Shown: positions 17,514-28,900 of the stretch, piece by piece
Layout of the letters: each line of letters starts with the position of its first letter
Numbering within the stretch: the stretch's first letter is position 1
NCBI GenBank assembly: GCA_963663005.2
Contig: CAXXHH010000010.1
Coordinates: forward strand, 1-64,000
DNA length: 64,000 bases
Origin: CAINVV01 sp963663005
GTDB taxonomy: Bacteria; Bacteroidota; Bacteroidia; Bacteroidales; Prolixibacteraceae
Direction of reading: 5' to 3'
Program-made: the position numbers and the translations under genes
The notes under the pieces: generated by a model
Databases searched by the model: none
The model's input: the letters and a program-made list of their open reading frames with translations, nothing else
Told to the model about the DNA's origin: nothing

Positions 17514-17761
17514 AATATAATACTATCAAATTTTGTATAATCGATTGCAAATTAAGAAGACAAAGTTCGAAAATTTATTTCAAACATCCTGAATAATGCA
17601 AAAATTGACAATCTTTTAATATTACTCAGAAGAGAAAATTCATTTTGCTTCAGATAAAGTTCCCTCTATTTGAATTGAAAGGATTCCTGTTGAGTGCTAA
17701 TTACGAAGAAAGTATTTGTAAATTTACCAGCTTGTAATGACGAATAAATAAATCGCTTTTA

Positions 17762-20554
17762 ATGTCCGAAAATACTACTAATCAATATATTGAAATAAAG
17801 GGTGCAAAAGTTCACAACCTAAAAAACATCGATATTAAGATTCCCAGGGACAAGCTGGTTGTGATCACCGGTTTGTCAGGTTCAGGGAAATCATCCCTGG
17901 CGTTCGATACGTTGTATGCTGAAGGTCAGAGGAGGTACGTTGAATCTCTATCCTCTTATGCCCGTCAATTCTTGGGTAGGATGGATAAGCCAGAAGTCGA
18001 TTACATAAAGGGGATCCCGCCAGCCATTGCCATTGAGCAGAAGGTGAATACGCGTAATCCCAGATCCACGGTAGGTACTTCTACTGAGATTTACGATTAC
18101 ATTAAGCTACTATATGCACGGGTAGGTAAAACCTTTTCGCCAGTTTCAGGAGTTGAGGTTCAGAGACATGAAGTAGTGGATGTTGTCAGGTATTTAAGTG
18201 CATTCCCGGTAGGAACCAAGATAACTATCGTTTCGCCACTTACGATTAAAAGCGGCAGAACGTTGGCCAAAGAAGCAGAATTGCTACTTCAGCAGGGTTT
18301 TACCCGATTGGAGCTGGATGGAGAAATAGTCAAAATCAGTGATCTGGAAAAGTATGGACGGTCAGCAAACGAAATTAACGTTTTGATTGACAGAATTCCG
18401 GTTTCGGAGGACGAGGATTTTTCGTCCAGAGTAGCCGATTCGGTGCAAACAGCCTTTTTTGAGGGAAAGGGTGAATGTCTGACCCGCGTTGAGCTGCCTG
18501 ACCGGATCGAATCAAGCAATTTCTCCAATAGATTTGAAGCTGATGGCATTACCTTCGAAGAGCCAACCCTCCATTTGTTTAGCTTTAACAATCCTGTTGG
18601 GGCTTGTCCGGTTTGTGAAGGTTATGGAAAAACAATTGGGATCGATGAGGATTTAGTAGTTCCTAATAAATCGTTATCTGTTTTTAGCGATGCGATTGTA
18701 TGCTGGAAGGGTGAAAAAATGGGAGAATGGAAAGACCAGCTGGTAAAGCATGCGTCCAAGTTTGATTTTCCTATCCATAAACCTTATTATGAGCTTACAA
18801 ATGAACAGAGGAGACTACTTTGGACCGGGAATTCCCATTTCGAAGGACTGAATGACTTTTTTAAACAGCTGGAGGAACAAACATACAAAATCCAATATCG
18901 GGTAATGCTATCCCGTTACAGGGGAAAGACAACCTGTCCGGAATGCGAAGGAACCCGACTAAAAAAGGAGGCAACGTATGTCAAAGTCGGAGGAAAATCT
19001 GTTACCGAACTGGTGAACCTTCCGGTTACGGAACTGCAGCTCTATTTTAAAAAACTCGTCTTATCTGATACAGAGCAGGTTGTCGCTGAGCGATTATTAA
19101 TTGAGATCAACAACCGTATTGAATTTTTATGTGATGTCGGACTTGGATACCTGACCCTTAATCGGCTCTCTTCGACACTGTCCGGAGGAGAATCACAGCG
19201 CATTAACCTGGCGACTTCGTTAGGAAGCAGTTTGGTCGGTTCGATGTACATTTTGGACGAACCTTCCATTGGATTACATCCCAGGGATACCAGCAGATTA
19301 ATAAAAGTGCTGCGAAAACTGCAACAACTAGGAAATAGCGTCGTTGTCGTGGAGCATGATGAAGAGATAATGCGGGCGGCTGACTATTTGATTGATATTG
19401 GTCCGTTGGCTGGCCAGCACGGCGGGGAAGTTGTTTTTGAGGGAACTCATGAAGAATTGATACAAAATCCGGTTAGCCAGACTGCAAAATATTTGACCGG
19501 TGCGGAGAAAATTGCCGTGCCTGAAAGGCGACGGAAATGGAACAACTTCATTGAGGTTACCGGAGCAAGGGAGAACAATTTGAAAGGATTTGACGTCAAA
19601 TTCCCATTAAACACCCTCACTGTGGTGACAGGCGTCAGTGGATCCGGAAAATCTTCGCTGGTTAAAAGAATCCTCTTCCCTGCCCTCACCAAATATTATG
19701 GTGGTTTTGGCGAGAAGACAGGTGATCATTCAGGGATTTCAGGAGATTTGAATAAAATTACGGCCATTGAATTTGTGGATCAGAATCCTATCGGGAAATC
19801 GTCCCGGTCAAATCCGGTCACCTACCTCAAAGTCTATGATGAAATCCGGAAACTTTATGCCGAGCAGCCGGCAGCAAAGATTAATGGCTTCACTCCGTCA
19901 CATTTTTCATTCAACATTGATGGAGGGCGATGTGAGACCTGTCAGGGCGAGGGTGAAATTAAGGTGGAGATGCAGTTCATGGCTGATATCCAGCTTACAT
20001 GCGAAAGCTGTAACGGAAAGCGTTTCAAATCTGATGTGCTGGATGTGACCTACCGAAATAAGAATATTTACGAACTTCTGGAGATGACCGTTGATGAAGC
20101 GATTGAATTTTTCAACGAGAAGCCAACCGGCAAAAAAATAGCCAAAAAGCTCCAGCCATTAACGGATGTTGGTTTGGGGTATGTTCATCTTGGACAATCT
20201 TCAAACACGCTATCAGGTGGTGAGAGCCAGCGGGTTAAGTTAGCCTCCTTTTTGGCTAAAGAAAAAGAGGGTGCGACCTTATTTATTTTTGATGAGCCAA
20301 CGACAGGACTCCACTTTCATGATATCCGGAAATTATTGGATTCAATGAATTCATTGATTTCCAGAGGCCACTCGATCCTTGTGATTGAACACAATCCGGA
20401 GGTGATAAAGGTGGCCGATTGGGTCATCGATCTTGGTCCGGAAGGTGGAGAAAAAGGTGGATACAAATTGTTTGAAGGAACACCCGAAGGATTAGCCGCT
20501 TGCGAAAATTCTTTTACCGGCGAGTTCCTCAAAAGCCATCAGATTATTTTTTAA
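17762..20554 (+). CDS. uvrA: Excinuclease ABC subunit A
   Basis: 930 residues with the full UvrA plan: Walker A GLSGSGKSS (about 37), zinc-binding CPVCEGYG and CPECEGTRL motifs, the first ABC signature LSGGESQRINLATSLGSSL, the second Walker A GVSGSGKSSL, the zinc module CETCQGEGEIK...CESCNG, the second signature LSGGESQRVKLA and DEPTTGLHFHDI. It recognises DNA damage and loads UvrB in nucleotide excision repair. A weak -7-like TAAATTTA is at 17719-17726. Many Bacteroidota carry more than one UvrA paralogue. This one has normal length and motifs. Confidence 0.96.
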   Translation: MSENTTNQYIEIKGAKVHNLKNIDIKIPRDKLVVITGLSGSGKSSLAFDTLYAEGQRRYVESLSSYARQFLGRMDKPEVDYIKGIPPAIAIEQKVNTRNPRSTVGTSTEIYDYIKLLYARVGKTFSPVSGVEVQRHEVVDVVRYLSAFPVGTKITIVSPLTIKSGRTLAKEAELLLQQGFTRLELDGEIVKISDLEKYGRSANEINVLIDRIPVSEDEDFSSRVADSVQTAFFEGKGECLTRVELPDRIESSNFSNRFEADGITFEEPTLHLFSFNNPVGACPVCEGYGKTIGIDEDLVVPNKSLSVFSDAIVCWKGEKMGEWKDQLVKHASKFDFPIHKPYYELTNEQRRLLWTGNSHFEGLNDFFKQLEEQTYKIQYRVMLSRYRGKTTCPECEGTRLKKEATYVKVGGKSVTELVNLPVTELQLYFKKLVLSDTEQVVAERLLIEINNRIEFLCDVGLGYLTLNRLSSTLSGGESQRINLATSLGSSLVGSMYILDEPSIGLHPRDTSRLIKVLRKLQQLGNSVVVVEHDEEIMRAADYLIDIGPLAGQHGGEVVFEGTHEELIQNPVSQTAKYLTGAEKIAVPERRRKWNNFIEVTGARENNLKGFDVKFPLNTLTVVTGVSGSGKSSLVKRILFPALTKYYGGFGEKTGDHSGISGDLNKITAIEFVDQNPIGKSSRSNPVTYLKVYDEIRKLYAEQPAAKINGFTPSHFSFNIDGGRCETCQGEGEIKVEMQFMADIQLTCESCNGKRFKSDVLDVTYRNKNIYELLEMTVDEAIEFFNEKPTGKKIAKKLQPLTDVGLGYVHLGQSSNTLSGGESQRVKLASFLAKEKEGATLFIFDEPTTGLHFHDIRKLLDSMNSLISRGHSILVIEHNPEVIKVADWVIDLGPEGGEKGGYKLFEGTPEGLAACENSFTGEFLKSHQIIF

Positions 20555-20606
20555 AATGCAGGTAGTGCAAGGATTTTAACTTCTCACTTACTTGTTCAAA
20601 TAATTT

Positions 20607-20614
20607 TATCTTTG
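20607..20614 (+). promoter_or_regulatory. -7 promoter box
   Basis: TATCTTTG is an exact TAnnTTTG match, 21 bp before the ATG at 20636. The -33 region is not clear. Confidence 0.5.
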
Positions 20615-20635
20615 TCCTACTTGTCATAAGGAAAA

Positions 20636-21184
20636 ATGTTACCAATGGAGAAAATTGACAAACTTAGTCGCTTGAAACAGGCTATAAAGTCAGGCAATCC
20701 TGAATTAATTGATCATGCGCTGGATGAAATCAAAAATAATGGAGACGATACTTACATTGCTCCGTTAATTGCATTTGTTCATCAGAATCTGTCGGTGGAA
20801 ATAAAGGAGAAAATATTTCAGATATTCACCGACTTGAAGCATGAAAAATCAGTAGATCAGCTTGTTTCTGAATTAAAGCAAGAAGAAAATCTTGATATTC
20901 TGGAGCGACTGGTTGCTGCTTGCTGGCAAAATGGTTTAAATTACAGCAAGCATTTGTCATTTTTCGTTCAATTAGTCATCGAACAGGAGTTTCAAATTGC
21001 GTTTGAGGCATTCACTGTTATTGAAAATATGTATGGGAAAATTGACAGCGACGAGGAAGGGCAACTAATTGAAAAAATCACTGAAAGTCTTCAAAACATT
21101 GAAGAGAGGAAGGAATATTTGTTGAAGGGGTTGCTGGAAATCATCCCAAACATTCCACTTGATCAGGATCCGGTTGATTTTTGA
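20636..21184 (+). CDS. Uncharacterised helical (HEAT-like) cytoplasmic protein
   Basis: 182 residues, acidic, with no signal peptide or membrane segment. The pattern of paired amphipathic helices (NPELIDHALDEIKNNGDD..., VEIKEKIFQIFTDLKHEKSV) resembles HEAT-type repeats but no specific family was recognised. The ATG at 20636 has AAGGA upstream. A second ATG at 20645 (MEKIDKL) is possible. It is followed after 15 bp by the PorP/SprF-like gene. Co-occurrence of the two may be an operon effect or may point to a role linked to surface secretion, but nothing in the sequence proves it. Confidence 0.8.
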   Translation: MLPMEKIDKLSRLKQAIKSGNPELIDHALDEIKNNGDDTYIAPLIAFVHQNLSVEIKEKIFQIFTDLKHEKSVDQLVSELKQEENLDILERLVAACWQNGLNYSKHLSFFVQLVIEQEFQIAFEAFTVIENMYGKIDSDEEGQLIEKITESLQNIEERKEYLLKGLLEIIPNIPLDQDPVDF

Positions 21185-21199
21185 TCGCAATAAACTATA

Positions 21200-22249
21200 A
21201 TGAAATTAAGCAATTATCTAAGTCTCTTCTTATTCACAAATCCTCAGCAGATTGCTAAGCGATGGCTCTTTTCATTCCTGTTTATTTGCGTTGCGCTGTT
21301 TTTTTCGATGGAGGCCAAGGCACAAGACCCGCAATTTTCGCAATTCTATTCGAATCCGCTCTATCTTAATCCAGCATTTGCAGGCACTGGAACCTATCCC
21401 AGAATTGTCAGCAACTATCGTAACCAGTGGCCAAGCTCAGGCAATACCTTTGTTACCTACAATCTTTCGTATGACCAGTATGTGCTCAAGATGAAGGGCG
21501 CTATAGGCTTTCAGACTCTTTACGACCGGGAGGTAAACGGGAATATCAATACGATTCAGAGCTCTTTTGTCTATTGCTACCATGTCAAAGTTACTGACGA
21601 ACTATTTTTTACCTCTGCACTTCAGGCCGGCGTCATTTTGAAGCAATTCAACACCAAAGATTTGGTTTTTCCAGGTATGATCAATCAGGAAAACGGAATT
21701 ATTAACGGAGAGTACGCAATTCCTGTTGAGAGTGGACATAAAATTATTCCCGACTTTTCCTTCGGTATGGTTGGTCAGAAAAGAGATGTCTATTTTGGGT
21801 TTGCGATCAATCACCTCACTGAGCCAGATCAGTCGATCGTACAAGGAGACAGGGCGGGAAATCTACCAATGAAGTTTACTGTGCATGTTGGTGCGAAGAG
21901 TCACGATTATTTCAGAGCCCTATATTCAAAGGGATTTACGCTGTCGCCTAATGCAATCTACCAGCAACAGGGAGTGTTCAAACAGCTGAATCTCGGTTTG
22001 TACGTTGAAAAAAAATCACTCACCCTGGGTGCTTGGTTCAGAAATAATCTCTCGGCCAGGCCGGATGCGGTTATTGGTATGATTGGATACGCCACACCGA
22101 TGTTTCAGATAGGATATAGCTTTGATTATGTGCTTTCGAATGTTTCACTTTACAGCATGGGATCACATGAAATATCCCTCATTTTTTATATAGACAGAAA
22201 TCAAGGGAAAAGGTTCTATTATAACACGTTAAGGATACCGACGATTTAG
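21200..22249 (+). CDS. PorP/SprF-family type IX secretion-associated outer membrane protein
   Basis: 349 residues. A signal segment ends in AKAQ (about 41), and the mature protein opens with DPQFSQFYSNPLYLNPAFAG, the hallmark of the PorP/SprF family. The rest has alternating beta-strands with closing aromatic residues, as in a 14-strand barrel. Family members sit in the outer membrane and help secrete or anchor specific type IX cargo, typically one encoded next door. Here the neighbours are two giant proteins with type B C-terminal domains on the opposite strand, which are the likely clients. Confidence 0.92.
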   Translation: MKLSNYLSLFLFTNPQQIAKRWLFSFLFICVALFFSMEAKAQDPQFSQFYSNPLYLNPAFAGTGTYPRIVSNYRNQWPSSGNTFVTYNLSYDQYVLKMKGAIGFQTLYDREVNGNINTIQSSFVYCYHVKVTDELFFTSALQAGVILKQFNTKDLVFPGMINQENGIINGEYAIPVESGHKIIPDFSFGMVGQKRDVYFGFAINHLTEPDQSIVQGDRAGNLPMKFTVHVGAKSHDYFRALYSKGFTLSPNAIYQQQGVFKQLNLGLYVEKKSLTLGAWFRNNLSARPDAVIGMIGYATPMFQIGYSFDYVLSNVSLYSMGSHEISLIFYIDRNQGKRFYYNTLRIPTI

Positions 22250-22294
22250 CGGAAGAGCAGGCGACAGACCGCAGGAGTGAAAAGAGATATTAAA

Positions 22295-25200
22295 CTAATA
22301 TACCAGTGTCACTGTTCCTTTCTGGAAATGTGGTTTCCCCAGAAAATCAATAAAATTAAGTAGCCATACATAATTCCCTGCCGGGGCCAGCTTCCCATCC
22401 GATAAACTACCATCCCACCCTTTTAGTTCATCTTTTACCTCGAAGATAACTTCGTTCCACCTGCTTACAATACGAAGATGATAACCCGGCCTATTTACTC
22501 CGTTGCAATACGGAAAAAACTCCCTGTCAACAACATTTGCGGCATTTGGCGAAAAGGCGTTGGGTGCGTAGATATTCTTCAATTCAATCATTATTGTATC
22601 AGCAAATGCATCAGCGCACCCGAACTTGTTGGTAGATTCCAAAAGAACCCTTCGAGGACCTACGACTTTGTAGGTGTGAATAGGATCTTTTGTCTCGGAG
22701 AATTCGTTATCACCAAATTTCCAATAATAACTATCCGCACCTGTCGAATGATTGGTAAAAATGGCTACCGGATTTTCATTACTCAAAAGCTTTTGGTTTA
22801 CAGAAAATTCTGCTTTGGGCTGAGGAAAGACGGTAATAAATCCTGGTTTAAATAAAGTATCCTTGCAACCGGTGGTATTTGAATTGGCAAAAAGGGTGAT
22901 ATTATGCTTTTTATCCGGAACAGCATACGAATGGGTGACTTTTGCCCCAGTTGCAAAATTCCCATCTCCCAGGTTCCAGTTGTAATCCACCTGATCAACA
23001 TCATCGCCCGCCGTCGCATTCAGAACCACATCGAAAGGAATGCAACCGGCACTATCCTTTGCGGTAAAGTAGAACTTTGGAATACGCTTTAAAAGCAATC
23101 CTTTTTTCTCGCTTATACAGCCGTACTTTGAGACGACCTGCAATTTTATCTCAGCCTTTGGTTGCGATTTTAAGTCGAATATTAACGGACCTTTTGAATC
23201 ATTCGGATTCCTGATAAGCTCGTTGGGTAAGAAAGCCGACAATTCCCAAAAATAATGATCCTTGTCGTCAGCTGAACCGGTGTATAACAAATTCTGAGAA
23301 CCCAGTTCCAGGCAGGTATTGTCCTTGATTGAAAAATCGACGGTTGGAACTGGGGCAACATAGATTACACTATCTTTTTTCACCGTATTTATGCATTTCT
23401 TGTCTGTCGTTGCTGTTACTTCGACAGCGTAATAGCCAGGCTTCAGATAGTTATGCGTTGCATTTTTCCCAATGTGTTCAGATATTCCATCTCCCCAATC
23501 CCACAGATAGTCGATGACATTTTCGGTATTTATGGCAGAGAATTTGAATGTTTCCGGTTGGCACAGCAGGGAATCGGTCACAGAAAAGTCGAGGTCGGGA
23601 ATTACACTTATCTCTTTTATAGCAAAACTATTCGTACATCCATTCTCCCGGACGTACAGATACAAATCACGTTTCGAACGGTCCAGTCCCAATTTGACGT
23701 GCATTTGTGTTCTGCCAATATCATTCGCAAGAGTGTCGCTGGCAAAGATCCAGGTAAATCGGGCTTTGTCAATTTCTGCATCACCCAAGTACTTAGCATC
23801 CAGACTATAACCATAACAGGTAGTATCATCGACCGATATAATCACGGTAGGTATTTTATGAAAGCCGATTTTGAACGTGGTGTCCGATGTACAAGTATAC
23901 TGGTCGACAGCGGTAAACGTAAACGGATAGGTATCAAACACCGGAACTGTGGCATTCAGATCCGAAATTGATATAATCGGATTTATGCTTTTCAGAAAAT
24001 ATTTTCCCCTGTCGGCAGTTATGTTCACGGTTGTCTGTTTCGAGCCGCATATCAGGGTGTCCAATTTGCTCAAATCCAGTTTGGGCTTATCTATGAAACC
24101 GACCCAAACGGAATCGCTTGCCGGACAATCATATTTATCTTTAACCTGGACGCTATACATCCCGGAGGTCTTTACGATAATTTTTTGCACAGAATCATTT
24201 GTAGACCAGCGATAGGAGGCGAAACCAGATCCGGCATCAATCTGAAAAGTCCTGGGTTTGCAAATAGTGGTATCCTTTATCAGCGCCACAACCGGATCGC
24301 TCAAATAGGCGTAAATACTGTCCGTCATCGTACATCCATCAGAAGTAGAGGCGGTGACCTTTGAGTAGCCTGCCTTGTCTATAAAAATGGCCTGCGTGGT
24401 ATCGCCGGTACTCCATAGAAATTTTGAAAAGTGAGATCCGGCATCCAAAATTTTTGGCTGCATCTTACAAAGCAAGACCGTATCCCTAACAAAATGAATA
24501 TCACCACCCAGATCGAGTTTTATACTTAGGTTGAACCCGACACCATACCCGTACGACTCAACACCACCGTAACCATATACATAGGCGATAAACCCGTTGC
24601 CAGACTTGATACTGTTCAGATTATGATTTCCCATTGTAATGGCGACCTGCGCAAAGGCATACTCCGAATTTGAAAGTGGCTGAAAAGCAATTGGTTGACT
24701 ATCCAGCATAATAAAACTTGAAGATTCAAGTTTTGTCACGACATTGACAAAGAACTTACTGTTAATGTTGGGCGAATCATAGGCTACAAAGGTAACTGCC
24801 TCTCTGGTCTGGTCGACCGGACTAACAATTAGCATCAGCGGATCACCGTCCCAGTTATTCTGTGAAACCCCTGCGGGACGGTCAACGACATTAGAAACCA
24901 TGAATTGTGCCAAAAGGATTGGATAGTCGCTCTCAATCAAAGAAGGCTGATCACTTGTTAGCTGAAATTCATGAAATGCCCCCTTGTTCAGGACAATTGT
25001 GTTTCCGTTTCCTATCCGGATCTTTGTATTGTTCTGAGAAGCCATTATCCTGAATACGTCTAACGATCTGCCCTTAAATGGTACCGTGACAAATTTGCGA
25101 CCCCAGGAACGAACGGGAGGAATCTGTTCATAGAGATGATCCCAGGCAGAATTTGCCCCTATCGGGATCGTCGTAGACCATGATCCAGAATAGAATGCAA

Positions 25201-25900
25201 TTGGTTTGTCGCTTTTGATATAGCTACCCGTTAAATCTCCCTGCCCGGCTAAATTCGCATGATTCATAGACTGAACCTGATAAAGCTCTCCCTTATTCAA
25301 TGTGATGGTAAAAGGAGTGTCCTTTGGCCGGAGTTGATCCGTTACTTTACTCGGGGTAATGGTTACTTTCGTATTATCTTCGGAAGCCACTACCACAAAT
25401 TCGCTGTTTTTACCATTTCCCGGAGTTCCTCCTGCCCCTTCGTTGATGTTTGGTTCATAACACATTGCATAATATTCGTTACCAATGGCCTCTACCGGAA
25501 AAATTACAGCAGCATCGGCAGAACTCGGACTCCAGTTCATTGCGAAGATATTCATGGGCATATCCGAAACGATATGTAATCCTTTTTGCTCGATGGTTTC
25601 TGAACCTAGTGGCTCTACATTTTGCCAGGGTGGTTTATATCTGTAAGGAGAGTTAGGCAGTAATGTGGCCGTAAAATAGGGTGTAGTTGATTTTCCTATG
25701 TAAAAACTAAAATGGCAGGTGTAAGTAGAAGTCAGCGTCAATTCCAGATAATGCCCGGTCTGATGGTGCCGGCTTTCCATGAAGCCAAACCAGAAATCCT
25801 TTCCTTCCGTTGATTTCAAACAGGCATTCGTAGCGTTTTGGGCACTAAGTATTCCTGATAATGAAAGGAACAAAAGCAAAGTGTTCAGCCATTTAATCAT
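22295..25900 (-). CDS. Giant type IX-secreted surface protein: IgGFc-binding head, PKD stalk, type B sorting domain
   Basis: 1201 residues. A signal peptide (to SGILSAQ) is followed at about 25-440 by a domain matching the IgGFc-binding N-terminal family (GKDFWFGFME; SSADAAVIFPVEAIGNEYYAM). Then comes a stalk with repeated motifs of the form LDAGSHFSKFLWSTGDTT and three clear PKD domains (YLWDWGDG, YNWNLGDGNF, YYWKFGD). The last 90 residues are the gliding-motility/type IX type B C-terminal domain (YAPNAFSPNA, RWNEVIFE, GWDG, LAPAGNYVW). From about residue 460 to the end it is closely similar to the next protein (25946-29209), so the pair arose by duplication with different heads. The likely role is adhesion or host/particle binding at the surface. 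Confidence 0.9.
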   Translation of the reverse strand: MIKWLNTLLLFLSLSGILSAQNATNACLKSTEGKDFWFGFMESRHHQTGHYLELTLTSTYTCHFSFYIGKSTTPYFTATLLPNSPYRYKPPWQNVEPLGSETIEQKGLHIVSDMPMNIFAMNWSPSSADAAVIFPVEAIGNEYYAMCYEPNINEGAGGTPGNGKNSEFVVVASEDNTKVTITPSKVTDQLRPKDTPFTITLNKGELYQVQSMNHANLAGQGDLTGSYIKSDKPIAFYSGSWSTTIPIGANSAWDHLYEQIPPVRSWGRKFVTVPFKGRSLDVFRIMASQNNTKIRIGNGNTIVLNKGAFHEFQLTSDQPSLIESDYPILLAQFMVSNVVDRPAGVSQNNWDGDPLMLIVSPVDQTREAVTFVAYDSPNINSKFFVNVVTKLESSSFIMLDSQPIAFQPLSNSEYAFAQVAITMGNHNLNSIKSGNGFIAYVYGYGGVESYGYGVGFNLSIKLDLGGDIHFVRDTVLLCKMQPKILDAGSHFSKFLWSTGDTTQAIFIDKAGYSKVTASTSDGCTMTDSIYAYLSDPVVALIKDTTICKPRTFQIDAGSGFASYRWSTNDSVQKIIVKTSGMYSVQVKDKYDCPASDSVWVGFIDKPKLDLSKLDTLICGSKQTTVNITADRGKYFLKSINPIISISDLNATVPVFDTYPFTFTAVDQYTCTSDTTFKIGFHKIPTVIISVDDTTCYGYSLDAKYLGDAEIDKARFTWIFASDTLANDIGRTQMHVKLGLDRSKRDLYLYVRENGCTNSFAIKEISVIPDLDFSVTDSLLCQPETFKFSAINTENVIDYLWDWGDGISEHIGKNATHNYLKPGYYAVEVTATTDKKCINTVKKDSVIYVAPVPTVDFSIKDNTCLELGSQNLLYTGSADDKDHYFWELSAFLPNELIRNPNDSKGPLIFDLKSQPKAEIKLQVVSKYGCISEKKGLLLKRIPKFYFTAKDSAGCIPFDVVLNATAGDDVDQVDYNWNLGDGNFATGAKVTHSYAVPDKKHNITLFANSNTTGCKDTLFKPGFITVFPQPKAEFSVNQKLLSNENPVAIFTNHSTGADSYYWKFGDNEFSETKDPIHTYKVVGPRRVLLESTNKFGCADAFADTIMIELKNIYAPNAFSPNAANVVDREFFPYCNGVNRPGYHLRIVSRWNEVIFEVKDELKGWDGSLSDGKLAPAGNYVWLLNFIDFLGKPHFQKGTVTLVY

Positions 25901-25945
25901 AAAAAATCATAAGAAATCAATGCCAAAAGATATAAAAAAATCAGC

Positions 25946-28900
25946 TTAAAATACCAGTGTCAACGATCCGTATTGTCGGTGCGCCCGACCAAGGAAATCG
26001 GAGCACTCCAATATCCAAATATAGTTACCAGCGGGAGCATAATTACCATTTGACATTTTCCCGTCCCAGGCCTTAATCTCGTTTTTACATTCAAAGACAA
26101 TATCGTTCCAACGACTGAGAATCGTCAGATGATATCCCTCTTTCCGAATACCTTCGGAGTAGAGTTTAAACTCCCTGTCTATTTCCGTCGGTGCATTTGG
26201 CGCAAAGGCATTTGGTGCAAAGAGTTTGCTAAAAGCAACCAGTACACCTTTTGAGGTTGTATCCTGGCAACCAAACTCATTATAAACTGTCTGGACAACT
26301 TTCATGTGCCCCATTGTCAGATAACTGTAAATCGGATTTTTTTCTTTCGATGTATTTGTATCTCCAAAGTCCCAGAGAAAATTCACGGCATTGACGCTTT
26401 GATCGGTGAAAATAATTTGAGAAGCATCGTTATACACGATATCGTGATCCATGGCAAATCCAGCCTTGGGATTCGGATGAACAACGATAAAACCCGAATT
26501 GTACGTGCTGTCGCTGCATCCGGTAATTGACGAATAGGCAGTTAACCGAACATCATGATTCAGATTTGGAAGCTGGTAAATGTGATTCATTTCTGCCATA
26601 TCTCCTTTTTCGCCGTCACCAAAGGCCCATTTAAAGCTCAAATCATCTATAGGATCATCCGCTTTTGCTTTAAAATCGACTGATAACGGGGCACATCCAT
26701 CTTTAACAGATGAACTGAATGAAAAAATCGGTCTTCTCTTAACCTCCAATGAACCGGTTGGACTCTTGCAGCCATATTGAGATATCACATACAATGACAA
26801 ATTTGTCTTAGGCTTTTTGATCAGATCGAATACAAGCGGTCCGGCAGTAGTATCTGGAGACTGGACAATTTCAACAGGATCGAACCCTTTCAAATCCCAG
26901 TAATAGGTATCCTTATCATTTGCCGATCCGGTGTACTTCAGCGTATCTTTTCCCGGATTAAGACACATCCCCGGATCAAGTGAAAAGGACACGGTCGGTA
27001 TTGGTGCTACATACACCATTTTTTCAACGGTAGCCGAATTAGTACACCCTTTGTCTGTCGTAACCGTTAAACGAACGTCATAATATCCTTCTTTGGCATA
27101 GGGATGTGTTGCATTTTTTCCTAATCCGATTGGTGTTCCATCTCCCCAATCCCACTCATATTTCACAACCGTTTCCGTATTCGTGGCTGAAAATTCAAAA
27201 GGGACAGGCTGGCACTGAAGCTTATTTTTAACGAAAAGTTTTATGTCGGGAATGACCAGAATATCGGAAAGTTTATTGCTACCCGTACAACCGTCTTCGG
27301 TGACGTTAAGCACCAAATCCCTTTTCGTCTGGTTAACCCCCAGTGGTATATCTTCCGTACTTTGACCCAACTTGTTGCTGATTGTATCGCCGCCAAAAAT
27401 CCAGGTAAACCGTGATACGGGAATATTGGAAGTTCCCACGTAGCTTGCCTGCAAATTGTATCCGTAGCAGACTGTTTCGTTGATGGTAAGGTCTACCTTT
27501 GGAATTTTATGGACGTAGATATTGATTGTGGTATCCTTCGACGGACAATTAAAGGGATCAGTAACCATTGCCGTAAACTTGTAATCTCCATAGGTCGGAA
27601 CAGTGATAGTGGTTCCATTGATTTTCTCATTGGTCGCCTGGTTTGTAAGGACGTAGTTGCCAATATCTGTCGACAGGTTTAATTTCACGGTGAACGTTGG
27701 ACCGCAAAACATCGTATTCAATTTTGAAAGGTCCATTTTGGGATACGGATGAACCACTACCTTAGAAGAATCTATTAGCTTACATCCATTACTTCCGGTT
27801 AGTGTCACCGCATAATAACCTTCAGTACCTGTGACTACTGTGCGGCTTTGCGAACCACTGGCCCACAAATAAGATGCATGTAATCCGGGATCGAGCGTTG
27901 CTGTTTTGCCGACACAAATATCTTCGATCTTTTTAAGACTGGAAATTGGAGCCGGAAGCACATTAACCTTAAATTTTGCAGTATCCTTGCAGTACTGGTT
28001 TGTCGCAGTAACTGTATATTCTGTCGTTACACTCGGCTTTGCAATTGGATTTGAAATAAGCGGATTGGATAATCCGGTTGTGGGACTCCAGGAATATACT
28101 GCCTTATCATCCGCAACATTCAATTTAACCGGAATGCCCTCGCAAATTTTGAAACTTCGATCGGTAGCAATTGACGCGAAAGTAATGGTCCCCACAAACA
28201 GCTGCAGGCTGGAGGTAAGACTAACTCCCAATTCTCCGGGCATTCCGCCGTATTCGATCAGGTACCCTGCGGGAACATACTCTCCGCTACCTCCCTGATC
28301 CGGAAGATCATTCCATCTGAGAGATTCATTAGGTGTATTCTTAAAATAAGTGATATGGGCGTAGCTTTCGTTTCCCCCTGAGTTGTTCGGTTCCCAATTT
28401 GCGGGGTTGGGGTTCGCCGGAAGCGGATTAGCCCAGCGATTCCAGTTATGATAGGCACCATTTACCGGTCCGTATGTAGAAGGATTCGTTTTGGCCTGGT
28501 ATCCGGTTCCTTTCCAAAAGAGAAAGCCTCTGCCTCCGTCGGCATTTCCCTCCGGACCAGTAACCCACCTCCATTCACCCTCAACGGCTCTATCCGAAGC
28601 ACCAATCCAACCAACACCCTTTGTTTTCTGCTGAATAAAGTCATTTTCACCACTTGAGGTAATGGTCGCCAAATATCCTTCTAAACCATAGTATTTCATT
28701 GCTGGCGATGATGCTTCAGCCCTTGCAGCTGACCATGAAATGCCGGGTCTATCAATAAACCGATAGAAATGCTGCGTTTCAGGCAGGAAATCGGCATCTT
28801 CCAGTGAGAAGGTAATGTACCTGATTGTAGTGGTCGGCGATTCTGAACTATTTAAATATTGAACCTTCCTGATAGCCTGAATATAATCGTCGATATTCGA